Assembly: GCA_964386915.1 (NCBI GenBank)
Contig: CAYLUQ010000003.1
Span: 79,533-143,532 of the forward strand
Length of the DNA stretch: 64,000 nt
DNA from: JADHMP01 sp964386915
GTDB taxonomy: Bacteria > Bacteroidota > Bacteroidia > Flavobacteriales > Flavobacteriaceae
Direction: 5' to 3'
Shown: positions 51,867 to 60,035 of the stretch, one piece after another
Layout of the letters: each line of letters starts with the position of its first letter
Numbering within the stretch: the first letter of the stretch is position 1
The notes under the pieces: model-generated
Seen by the model: only the letters and a program-made list of their open reading frames with translations
What the model was told of the DNA's origin: nothing
The model's database searches: none
Program-made: the position numbers and the translations under genes

Positions 51867-54767
51867 TTATTCTACCAAGGCAGCATAAACCAATTGCCTC
51901 ATGCGTGTTCTAATGTTGTGTTTTCCCAACAACTTATTTTCCATGGTAGGATAGGTTCTATTCGACAAAAATACAATAACCATTTCATTTTCGGGGTCTG
52001 CCCAGGCATAAGTTCCCGTAAAACCAAAATGGCCAAAACTAGAAGAAGATGCTTCTCCTTCACAATGGTTTGTTGCCTCTAAAACTTCTGGTTTATCAAA
52101 CCCTACTCCTCGTCTATTCATTTTATCGCAATAGTAGCAGATATTGAATTGATCAATAACACGGCTTGACAGTATTTTTTTACCGTTGTAATAGCCCCCT
52201 TGTAAGTAGAGTTGCATCACTACAGCAACATCATAGGCCGTTCCAAACAAACCAGCATGGCCTCCTACTCCTCCTTGCATAGCCGCTCCCATATCATGCA
52301 CATATCCTTGCAACCTACGTTGTCTAAAATAGGTGTCATTTTCGCTGGGTGTTATGAGTGAATCAGCAAACTTTAGATGTGGTTTATAGGTTAAACGAGT
52401 TAGTTCTAAAGGGTTCAGCAACAGCTCCTCCACCAGGGTTTCCAATCCTTTTTGCTCTTTTCGTTCAAAATAGGTTTTTAAAAGATAATAAGGCAAATCA
52501 GAATAGACATAATGAAGGGAGTCCAACATGGGGCTGTCTTTAATCGCTTGGAGGATCTGTAGATCATAATCAGATTTTAAATATAAATTTTTGGCTACTG
52601 GAATAGCAAAATCTGAACTGGATTGTTCCCTATAAAAATCAGGATGAGGCTGCTCTTTTTGTGTTAGGGTTTCTTCATAAAAAGGAATCCAAGGCGTTAG
52701 ACGGGCATAATGACTCAACATTTCCTTTAGGGTGAGCGTGGCTTTATTAGTGTCTTTCCACTCGGGTATTAAATCTGCCACGGTGGAGTTGAGCGAAAGC
52801 TCCCTCCGTGTCACAGCGTCTATCACAACTGGAAGGGTACCTAAAATTTTGGTCAATGAAGCTAAATCAAAAAGGTGATGATTGGCTAGTTTTCTTTGTT
52901 GTTCATAGGTATGATATCCAAAACTTTTATGATAGACAATTTGCCCCTTACGTGCAACCAACATTTGCACTCCTGGTGTCATCATAGAATCAATGGCTGT
53001 TTGAGCCAAGGTGTCTAGTGCTTTAAGTTTAGTGGGGTCTAAGCCCATTTGAGCTGGTGTGGCATAACCCAATTTTTGTAGCGAGGGCAACGATAAACCA
53101 GTCCCTACAGGATAGTTCATTCCAGCGCTAATGGGGAGTTTACCTGAAGTGCCTCTCGCACCAAACAGAACAGCTGCACTCAGTTGCTGGGCTATGTCAC
53201 TATTTTGATAACTCCATAAAATCGCATCAAGCCCCTCAATATTCTCCAATTGTTGCAGGGCATAAGGGCGTACAAAAGCATTTAAAATAATAGTTTTGTG
53301 AGGGGCTAAAATTTCTAATATCGCCAATTCTTCAGCACTAAAATTGGATGCCTTCCAAGGGGTTTCATCAGACCGGTGAAAACTTACTAAGAGGGTGTCA
53401 TAAGGTGCTGTCTTAATCAAAGCATTTTGTGAAGTGACACCCTCTAAAAGGGGTACTTGGGCATATTTATTAATAGAATGATGCAGCGCCACTCCTGAAT
53501 CGTCACCCAAGGGTAGATGTGCTAGAGACGTCTTGGACTTAAAAGGAAGAACTTGCTTTTTATTTTCCACCAAGGTAATGGCTTGAGCAAGAGCTTGGCT
53601 ATACAATAAGGTGTCTTGGGGTGTATTTAGATCGCTATACAAACCTTCTGTCTCAATGGGTTTATAGTGCTGTAAACCCCCTTTATATTTGGCTTTTAGG
53701 ATTTTTTTGACCGAATGGGCCAAGCGTTCTTCTGTAACAATACCCTCTAGATAAGCCTTTTCTATGGCTGCAATTCCCTTAGGAATATTATTGGAGATGA
53801 GTAACAGATCGTGTCCTGCCAAAAAGGCCATCAAATCAACACTTTCTGAAGCGGCAAAATCGGCCACCCCTTTCATATTGAGCGCATCGGTCACTACTAA
53901 TCCCTTAAACCCCAATGCTCCTTTTAGTTTTTGTTGAATCAAAGGAGCTGAAAGAGAGGTTGGCAATCCATTTGGTGACCAGGGAGGCACATTCAAATGG
54001 GCCACCATAACAGAAGACAAGCCGTGTTGGATGAGGGTTCTGTAGGGCAACAAAGACACACGATCCAATTCTTCTGGTGACATGGAGACCGTGGGTAAGG
54101 TTTTATGAGAATCCTGAGCAGTATCACCATGACCTGGAAAATGCTTACCAGAAGTGAGTATGCCCGCTTGATGGTGACCCTGCATCAATGCTAATGCTTG
54201 AGCACTTACGCGCTCGGGGTTTTCACCAAAAGAGCGATTCCCAATGATGGGATTATCAGGATTGGTATTGACATCCAAAACCGGACTGAAACTCATATGT
54301 ACACCCAATCGCTTTTCTTGTGCCCCCATTCGTTGTCCAATTTTTCTGATGAGTGAGCTATCTTGCACGGCGCCAAGGGTCATTTGCCAAGGAAAACGAG
54401 CAACAGAATCGAGTCGCATTGAAGGACCCCATTCGGCATCCATTGCTACCAATAGCGGTATTTTGGAAGCTTTTTGAAAAGCGTTAAGCCATTGGGTTTG
54501 TTTTACGGGGCCTCCAAGTGAAAAAATGACACCACCAATATGGTTTTCTTCAATAAGCTGTAAGGTTTCAGCAAAATGTGCACTGTCTTTCTTACTAAAG
54601 ACCATAGGCATAAACAACTGCCCTATTTTTTGTTTCAGGCTTAATTGTCCATAGGTTGTTTCAACCCATTGTGCTTGTGCCTCTTGTTGGTCTTTTTGAA
54701 CAAGTAGTGGGTCGGGTTGTGCATAAAGTTGCCCAATTACAAGAACGGCAAAAAAGATTTTTTTCAT
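51867..54767 (-). CDS. GH3 beta-N-acetylglucosaminidase-like/beta-lactamase fusion
   Basis: The 966-residue exported protein (signal IFFAVLVIGQLYAQ) joins two enzymes. Residues about 30-400 are a GH3 domain with the NagZ-type KHFPGHGDTAQDSHKTLP (208-225; Asp219-His221 dyad) and nucleophile Asp294 in VVTDALNMKG. A GH3 C-terminal domain follows to about 570. Residues about 580-960 are a class C beta-lactamase-like serine hydrolase with SLTK (Ser637, Lys640) and the Tyr-Ser-Asp triad (755-757). The fusion suggests peptidoglycan turnover: glycan cutting plus a DD-peptidase or esterase activity. Similar fusions occur in other flavobacteria as I recall. Confidence 0.9.
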   Translation of the reverse strand: MKKIFFAVLVIGQLYAQPDPLLVQKDQQEAQAQWVETTYGQLSLKQKIGQLFMPMVFSKKDSAHFAETLQLIEENHIGGVIFSLGGPVKQTQWLNAFQKASKIPLLVAMDAEWGPSMRLDSVARFPWQMTLGAVQDSSLIRKIGQRMGAQEKRLGVHMSFSPVLDVNTNPDNPIIGNRSFGENPERVSAQALALMQGHHQAGILTSGKHFPGHGDTAQDSHKTLPTVSMSPEELDRVSLLPYRTLIQHGLSSVMVAHLNVPPWSPNGLPTSLSAPLIQQKLKGALGFKGLVVTDALNMKGVADFAASESVDLMAFLAGHDLLLISNNIPKGIAAIEKAYLEGIVTEERLAHSVKKILKAKYKGGLQHYKPIETEGLYSDLNTPQDTLLYSQALAQAITLVENKKQVLPFKSKTSLAHLPLGDDSGVALHHSINKYAQVPLLEGVTSQNALIKTAPYDTLLVSFHRSDETPWKASNFSAEELAILEILAPHKTIILNAFVRPYALQQLENIEGLDAILWSYQNSDIAQQLSAAVLFGARGTSGKLPISAGMNYPVGTGLSLPSLQKLGYATPAQMGLDPTKLKALDTLAQTAIDSMMTPGVQMLVARKGQIVYHKSFGYHTYEQQRKLANHHLFDLASLTKILGTLPVVIDAVTRRELSLNSTVADLIPEWKDTNKATLTLKEMLSHYARLTPWIPFYEETLTQKEQPHPDFYREQSSSDFAIPVAKNLYLKSDYDLQILQAIKDSPMLDSLHYVYSDLPYYLLKTYFERKEQKGLETLVEELLLNPLELTRLTYKPHLKFADSLITPSENDTYFRQRRLQGYVHDMGAAMQGGVGGHAGLFGTAYDVAVVMQLYLQGGYYNGKKILSSRVIDQFNICYYCDKMNRRGVGFDKPEVLEATNHCEGEASSSSFGHFGFTGTYAWADPENEMVIVFLSNRTYPTMENKLLGKHNIRTRMRQLVYAALVE

Positions 54768-55250
54768 TTATAAAAAACGATTGTGCCAACTCAAACTAGC
54801 TGGGGTTTCCCAAGCTGATTCAAAGGCTTCCTTGGTTTCTACAAGATTGTTAAACACCACAGTTGAAGCCGTGATACTACCTTCCTTAGCCTTAGTTTTA
54901 AATTCAGCTAAGGAGAGTTGTTCAATTTTGTTTGCTCTTTTATAAGTGACAAGGGTTCTGTCAAACAACCGCACTTGAAATTCCTGCTCTAGATGTTTTA
55001 AGAAATGAACAGAAGCATCTATGGAACAGCCACTAGCAGCGGCTCTATTTTCATTTAGCGCAAGGATAAGAAAGGCATTGTAGGGCAGCAAACAACTAGC
55101 CTCAAGGGTTTGCTGATGGGCTGTCCACTGTGCTAAAAAAGCTTTCAATTGCTCCTGAATTTGAGTAGCCTCTTGGTCGGTGAGCGTGCGGTTGATTCCA
55201 TAAACCCACAAACGGGCGTCGGACGGAAGTTGATCAAAGGGCACGTACAT
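54768..55250 (-). CDS. Conserved flavobacterial protein of unknown function
   Basis: The 160-residue soluble protein (start MYVPFDQLPSDARLWVYGIN) includes CLLPYNAFLILALNENRAAA followed by SGCSIDASVHFLKHLEQEF, an invariant-looking Cys-Ser-Ile-Asp block. Homologues are often labelled ABC transporter ATPase, but no P-loop is present, so that label is wrong. Its stop touches the start of the GH3 fusion gene and it follows the CCG protein by two bases, so it is part of the operon. Confidence 0.7.
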   Translation of the reverse strand: MYVPFDQLPSDARLWVYGINRTLTDQEATQIQEQLKAFLAQWTAHQQTLEASCLLPYNAFLILALNENRAAASGCSIDASVHFLKHLEQEFQVRLFDRTLVTYKRANKIEQLSLAEFKTKAKEGSITASTVVFNNLVETKEAFESAWETPASLSWHNRFL

Positions 55251-55252
55251 AC

Positions 55253-56041
55253 CTATAAATTTTCAGCTTGTGCAATAAGTTCTGCAATATCCATTACGGC
55301 TACCTCCCCTTCCTTTTGGTTGTTTTTAATGCCATCTCGCATCATGGTTTTACAAAAGGGACAGCCGGTGGCTATAAGAGTGGGTTGGGTGTCTAAAGCT
55401 TCTTTGGTGCGCAGCAGATTGATTTCGGTTTGTCCTTGCTCCGCTTCTTTAAACATTTGTGCCCCGCCAGCACCACAACACAAGCCTTTGGCTTTGCAGC
55501 TTTTCATCTCGGTAAGTGCAACTTCTAGGTTTTTCAAGACCCTTCTAGGAGCTTCATAAACTTGATTGGCACGCCCCAAATAGCAGGGGTCGTGATAGGT
55601 GATGCGTTTTCCTTTAAATGTTTTTCCATGCACGATAAGCTTACCGCTGTCTACTAAATGCGTTAAAAACTGACTGTGATGGTACACCTCATAACGCCCC
55701 CCCAAGGCTGGATATTCATTTTTAAGGGTATTGAAACAATGCGGGCAAGTGGTCACAATTTTAGTGACCCCATAATGATTGAGACGTTCAATATTTTGAA
55801 GAGCTTGGGCTTGAAACAACATTTCGTTTCCGGCCCGTTTAGCCGGATCCCCACTGCAGCTTTCTTCATTTCCTAAAACGGCAAAGGAGGTTTGCGTATG
55901 CCATAAAATTTTGGCAAAGGCTTTGGTGACACTTTGAGCGGCATCATCAAAACTTCCGGCACACCCCACCCAAAAAACTACTTCGGGAGTTTCGCCACGA
56001 GCATGGTAGGCAGCTAGCGTTTCAATCTTTAAAGTTGACAT
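55253..56041 (-). CDS. CCG-domain (Fe-S)-binding subunit
   Basis: The 262-residue protein has two cysteine-rich CCG domains: VVFWVGCAGSFDDAAQSVTK with NEESCSGDPAKRAGN and VTTCPHCFNTLKNEYP, then TYHDPCYLGRANQVYEAPRR with CKAKGLCCGAGGAQMFKEAE and ATGCPFCKTMM. This is the heterodisulfide-reductase HdrB/GlcF-type domain that binds a noncubane or [4Fe-4S] cluster. It pairs with the membrane Fe-S protein at 56500, with a HAD gene between them. It likely shuttles electrons to or from a quinone. Confidence 0.88.
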   Translation of the reverse strand: MSTLKIETLAAYHARGETPEVVFWVGCAGSFDDAAQSVTKAFAKILWHTQTSFAVLGNEESCSGDPAKRAGNEMLFQAQALQNIERLNHYGVTKIVTTCPHCFNTLKNEYPALGGRYEVYHHSQFLTHLVDSGKLIVHGKTFKGKRITYHDPCYLGRANQVYEAPRRVLKNLEVALTEMKSCKAKGLCCGAGGAQMFKEAEQGQTEINLLRTKEALDTQPTLIATGCPFCKTMMRDGIKNNQKEGEVAVMDIAELIAQAENL

Positions 56042-56044
56042 GTG

Positions 56045-56494
56045 TTATTGAGGTTCTTTTCCGTCATCAAAAACTTCGATGGTCATCTCTTTTTCAACCA
56101 GGTCAGTAAACTTGCCGTTATAGCGCGTGGCACGCACCAAATGGTTGTCAATCCAATGGTAGTTACCTCCACGCGGTTTTCCCATCAACAGGCTGTGGTA
56201 TTTAAATCCATTTGTTTTTAGCCACTTTTCTGTCACCTCTCTGTGGGATTCAACTCGTGAGGTAAAAAAACATATCAAATGTCCTTCTTCATACCACTTG
56301 TTGAGCGTTTCCAAAGCATCAGGGTAGACTTTTGCTGTAGCCATTCGCTCTGGTTCTTCATTGGGGATGTCGTCGCAAATAGTCCCATCAATGTCTATCA
56401 AATAATTTTTGATTCCCTCGGGAAGTACTGGACTCACTACTTCTCCTTTTTCTACTTTTCGATGTAAATAATTTTCTGCTTCTTCTCGTTGCAT
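56045..56494 (-). CDS. HAD-like phosphatase
   Basis: The 149-residue protein has the HAD motif I LIDIDGTICDDIPNEE, motif II LICFFTSRVESHREVTEKW and a basic motif III region (LLMGKPRGGNYHWIDNH). Small Bacteroidota HAD proteins of this type are sometimes labelled phosphoheptose isomerase, which the fold does not support. The substrate is unknown. I start at MQREEAENYLHRK because the longer frame overlaps the upstream gene. It sits between two Fe-S genes with five- and three-base gaps. Confidence 0.75.
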   Translation of the reverse strand: MQREEAENYLHRKVEKGEVVSPVLPEGIKNYLIDIDGTICDDIPNEEPERMATAKVYPDALETLNKWYEEGHLICFFTSRVESHREVTEKWLKTNGFKYHSLLMGKPRGGNYHWIDNHLVRATRYNGKFTDLVEKEMTIEVFDDGKEPQ

Positions 56495-56499
56495 ACTGT

Positions 56500-57813
56500 T
56501 CAATTGTTTATTAATTCCTGACTCCAGAGAAGTCGATCTTGTTGTGAGTAAGGCCAAGGGGCGCCGTTATTTTCTATATTGCTCATCATTACATTCAATT
56601 CTGCTGGAGCAGCGGTTTGTTCCATAACCAAATATTTTCGCATTTCCATGATAATAGACAAAGGGTCTATGGCTATGGGACAGGCTTCTACACAGGCATT
56701 GCATGAGGTGCACGCCCAGAGCTCTTCTCGGCTAATATAGCCATCTAACAAGGTTTTTTCGTTTGCTTGCGTGTTTCCTTTTGGCTTAGCTATTTGTTCA
56801 GCACGATCTCGGGTGTCCATCATGATTTTTCTGGGGGACAGTTTTTTGCCGCTTAAGTTGGCTGGGCAAACGGCTGTACATCGACCACATTCGGTACAAC
56901 TGTAGGCATTCATCAATTGAACCCAATTTAAATCGGTTACATCTTGAGCGCCAAATCTATCAGGAATATCAGTAGATTGGCTTTCTTCAACAGGCAAATT
57001 TAACATCATTTTGACCTCGGAGGTAATGGATGCATCTACCTCAAATTGACCATAGGGTTTTAAATTGGCATAAAACACATTGGGAAAAGCCAAAAGGATA
57101 TGTAAGTGTTTAGAATAGTAGAGATAATTAAGGAAGAACAAAATTTCTAGGATATGGAGCCACCAAAAGCTGCGCTCCAATATAACCAAAGTGGCTACCT
57201 CCTGTTGTGCAAAGAGGGGGGTTAAAAATTGAGAAATGGGAAAAGCACCTGCCTTAGTGTAGTGAGGATGCCCTTGAGCTTGTAAAAGGCTATCGGTGGC
57301 ATTCATGCTCAAAAACAAAAGCATGAGGACAATCTCAAAATAGAGAATATAATCGGCATCTTTTTTGGGCCATCCTTTCATTTCGGGTTTCCAAAAACGT
57401 TGCAAGCGCATCCCATTGCGTCGAATCCAAAACAAAATGGCTGTTACCAATACCCCAAGGGCTAAAAATTCGAAACTACCCAATAAAATTGCATAGCTAG
57501 CACCTAAGTAGGGTGCAAATAGTCGATGTGTGCCTAACAGGCCATCGAGGATAATTTCCAACAGCTCCACATTAATTAAGATAAAACCAAGATAGATCAC
57601 AATGTGTAAGATTCCAGCTACTGGCTTAGTCACCATTTTGGATTGACCCAAAGCCAAACGAAACACCATTTTCCATCGCTTTTTTGGTTGGTCATTTCGT
57701 TTAATTGGGCGGCCAGATTTAATGCTTTTTTGAAGCTGTTTCATGTTGCGAACAAAAAAACCAAGCGCGGTGAGCAAAGCAAGCAGGAACAAAACTTGAG
57801 GAAGCATCACCAT
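56500..57813 (-). CDS. Membrane-bound 2x[4Fe-4S] electron-transfer protein
   Basis: The 437-residue protein has about five N-terminal helices (LPQVLFLLALLTALGFFV, AGILHIVIYLGFILINVELL, and others). A ferredoxin-like domain follows with CTECGRCTAVCPANLSGKKL and CTSCNACVEACPIAIDPLSI. It combines the membrane part of HdrE/NarI-like proteins with the HdrC/GlcF ferredoxin. Together with the CCG protein it likely forms a quinone-linked redox complex of unknown donor. Confidence 0.88.
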   Translation of the reverse strand: MVMLPQVLFLLALLTALGFFVRNMKQLQKSIKSGRPIKRNDQPKKRWKMVFRLALGQSKMVTKPVAGILHIVIYLGFILINVELLEIILDGLLGTHRLFAPYLGASYAILLGSFEFLALGVLVTAILFWIRRNGMRLQRFWKPEMKGWPKKDADYILYFEIVLMLLFLSMNATDSLLQAQGHPHYTKAGAFPISQFLTPLFAQQEVATLVILERSFWWLHILEILFFLNYLYYSKHLHILLAFPNVFYANLKPYGQFEVDASITSEVKMMLNLPVEESQSTDIPDRFGAQDVTDLNWVQLMNAYSCTECGRCTAVCPANLSGKKLSPRKIMMDTRDRAEQIAKPKGNTQANEKTLLDGYISREELWACTSCNACVEACPIAIDPLSIIMEMRKYLVMEQTAAPAELNVMMSNIENNGAPWPYSQQDRLLWSQELINN

Positions 57814-57819
57814 AAAATT

Positions 57820-58749
57820 TTATTGTTTGGCGGGCGTTTCTTTACGTCCAAAAAGGGAAAAATGGACATAGCGTTTTGGATGTGCTTTCAAATCGTCTAG
57901 CAATGCCTCAAGAGCCTTTGTTGAGGCGTTGAGTTGACGATATAGTGAATCGTTTTGAATCAATTGACCTAGGGTCCCTTCTCCTTCTGCAACGGGTTGC
58001 GCGATGGTGTTGAGGTTAGCCACTAGGGTTTCCATTTCTTTGACAGTAGTGCCCCAGCGAATTGAAGCCAACGAGTCTGTTATTTGCTCAAGGTTATCGG
58101 TTGTTTGGGCTACGTTTTCAAGAGTGTTGGTTAACCTAGCTTGATTTTGATCTAAAAGTACCACCATTCTAGAGGAAATTGCATTTACACTTTCCAAGGT
58201 GGTGGTTAAATTTTTGAGCAAATTTTTAAGGTTATTTTGAGTTTCGTAGTTCATCACATTGCTCACCCCAGCAAAAAGAGAATCGGCACTGGTGAGCATG
58301 TTTTCTATTTTGTTTTGCAAGGGGGCAATTTGTCTGTTGATCAATTCCGTTAATCCTGGTTTAATTTTAGCGGGCAATTGATCGCCCTCTGAGGCTAAAT
58401 CGCCAGCTGTCGCAGGCACAATGGAAATGGCTTTGCCACCAATGAGTCCCGATTCGTAGAGAAGGGCCTCGCTTTGCTTGGAGATTTGAATGTCTTCTCG
58501 CACCGAAAAATCTACCCGAACACCAGAAAAATCAGGAAGGATATCAATTTTTGTAACCCTACCTACATCCATTCCATTTATGGTAACCTTGGCCCCCATG
58601 ACCAGTCCCTCTACGTCTTCATAGATTACATAAAGATCTTTTTTGTTATCAAAAAGAGAGGCTCCCTTGAGATATCGAAATCCAACAACAAAGGCAAGAG
58701 CACCTACAAGAACAAGAATGGCCGTTTTAATTTCCCGAGAAAGAGTCAA
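57820..58749 (-). CDS. MlaD-family (MCE domain) protein
   Basis: The 309-residue protein has one N-terminal transmembrane helix (TAILVLVGALAFVVGFRYLK). An MCE domain (LYVIYEDVEGLVMGAKVTIN, then GMDVGRVTKIDI and FSVREDIQISKQSEALLYES) and a long helical tail (about residues 130-260) rich in Asn, Leu and Thr follow. MCE proteins form periplasmic hexamers for lipid transport between membranes. MlaE and MlaF are not nearby. It is six bases upstream of the Fe-S protein gene and downstream of the amidase. Confidence 0.88.
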   Translation of the reverse strand: MTLSREIKTAILVLVGALAFVVGFRYLKGASLFDNKKDLYVIYEDVEGLVMGAKVTINGMDVGRVTKIDILPDFSGVRVDFSVREDIQISKQSEALLYESGLIGGKAISIVPATAGDLASEGDQLPAKIKPGLTELINRQIAPLQNKIENMLTSADSLFAGVSNVMNYETQNNLKNLLKNLTTTLESVNAISSRMVVLLDQNQARLTNTLENVAQTTDNLEQITDSLASIRWGTTVKEMETLVANLNTIAQPVAEGEGTLGQLIQNDSLYRQLNASTKALEALLDDLKAHPKRYVHFSLFGRKETPAKQ

Positions 58750-58812
58750 AATTTTCTTTTTTTGGTTGCTTTACAAAGCTACAACTAATTTCTAAGACAA
58801 AAAGGATCGTCT

Positions 58813-59976
58813 TTAAGGCAAAACGGTTTTAATATCCACTTTTTTTCCATCCTTAAAAGCCACTATAAATGCGCCTTTATAGCCTTTTTGACGGGCTTCT
58901 GTTTGTAACTTTTTAGCAGCGTCATAGCTGGGTGATCTACTGTAAAAATAGCGGTAGATGTTACCTTCTTTGAGTCTTTCCACCGATTTTAACCCCTTAA
59001 AGTTATAAGATCGAGGAGCTATTGCTTTATTGCTGGCTGCAATTTGAACAGAAAAATAGACATCCTCTAGCTGCTTTTGAACAACTGGATTCTCTGGCTG
59101 TTTAGGACTTACAAGTTCAATGGGGTTTTCTATCGCAACGCTGTTGCTTAGTTCCTTTTTATAATTAAGAATGGCCTTTGCTATGGCTTGGGCAATTTCC
59201 TGTTGTCCTTTGTTAGAATTTAAATAGGATCCCTCTGTGGGATTGGTCAAAAATCCTGTTTCCACCAAAACACTGGGCATATAAGTATATTTCAACACCA
59301 CAAAACCGGCTTGTTTTACGGTTCTGTCCTTACGTGCCAAATTGCGCACAAAACTTCTTTGAATGGTGTTGGCGGCCACTATGCTTTGATCCAAATAGGT
59401 TTCTTGCATCAAGAGGAGACTAATGACAGACTCTGGGTTATTGGGATCAAAGCCATCGTATTTTTGTTCGTAGTTTTCTTCTAAAAAGATTACGGAGTTT
59501 TCTTTTTGAGCCACTTGAAAATTGCGTTCATTGGCATGCAAACCCAACACAAAAGTACCAGCACCATAGACCGTTGATTTGGTAAACGCATCGCAGTGAA
59601 TGGAAATAAATAAATCGGCATCGGCTTTGTTGGCAATGTTGGCTCGTTCAATTAAATCGACAAACACATCCGATTTACGGGTATAAATTACCTTAACACC
59701 TTGATCTTTTGCCAATGAGGCGCCCACTTTTAGGGCTATGTTTAGGGCTATCCTTTTTTCGAAATAACCATTTCCTCTATTGCCCGTATCTTTTCCTCCG
59801 TGTCCGGCATCTAGCACCACCAAAAAGGGTTTTTCTTGGCTGTAGATAGAGGCTTGTGGAGCAAACAGCAACAAACTTAAGAGAATTGTTAAAAATAGGG
59901 GGAGAGAAGTGAACTTTGCCAACTGTAAACGCGCTATTAAAGAACAATATGCGTTAAAATCTATTTTCATCCTCAA
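58813..59976 (-). CDS. N-acetylmuramoyl-L-alanine amidase with C-terminal SPOR-like domain
   Basis: The 387-residue protein has an N-terminal hydrophobic signal (LPLFLTILLSLLLFAPQASI). An amidase_3 domain follows: LVVLDAGHGGKDTGNRGNGY with zinc His, the zinc-ligand Glu-like KRIALNIALKVG, DLFISIHCDAF with the second zinc His, and SVLVETGFLTNPTEGSYLNS with catalytic Glu. The C-terminus (VYFSVQIAASNKAI, then YRYFYSRSPSYDAAKKLQTE) is a SPOR-like peptidoglycan-binding domain. It cleaves the peptide stem from muramic acid, for cell separation. It is divergent from lptD. Confidence 0.88.
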   Translation of the reverse strand: MRMKIDFNAYCSLIARLQLAKFTSLPLFLTILLSLLLFAPQASIYSQEKPFLVVLDAGHGGKDTGNRGNGYFEKRIALNIALKVGASLAKDQGVKVIYTRKSDVFVDLIERANIANKADADLFISIHCDAFTKSTVYGAGTFVLGLHANERNFQVAQKENSVIFLEENYEQKYDGFDPNNPESVISLLLMQETYLDQSIVAANTIQRSFVRNLARKDRTVKQAGFVVLKYTYMPSVLVETGFLTNPTEGSYLNSNKGQQEIAQAIAKAILNYKKELSNSVAIENPIELVSPKQPENPVVQKQLEDVYFSVQIAASNKAIAPRSYNFKGLKSVERLKEGNIYRYFYSRSPSYDAAKKLQTEARQKGYKGAFIVAFKDGKKVDIKTVLP

Positions 59977-59985
59977 AATTATGAT

Positions 59986-59993
59986 TAATTTTG
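59986..59993 (+). promoter_or_regulatory. lptD: -7 promoter box overlapping the upstream lptD frame
   Basis: TAATTTTG matches TAnnTTTG exactly. The TTG at 59991 that opens the longest frame lies inside it, so that codon cannot be the translation start if this promoter is used. Confidence 0.45.
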
Positions 59994-60035
59994 GCCGTGG
60001 GTAAACTATTAGTCACAAATTTAGGCCTAAACATC

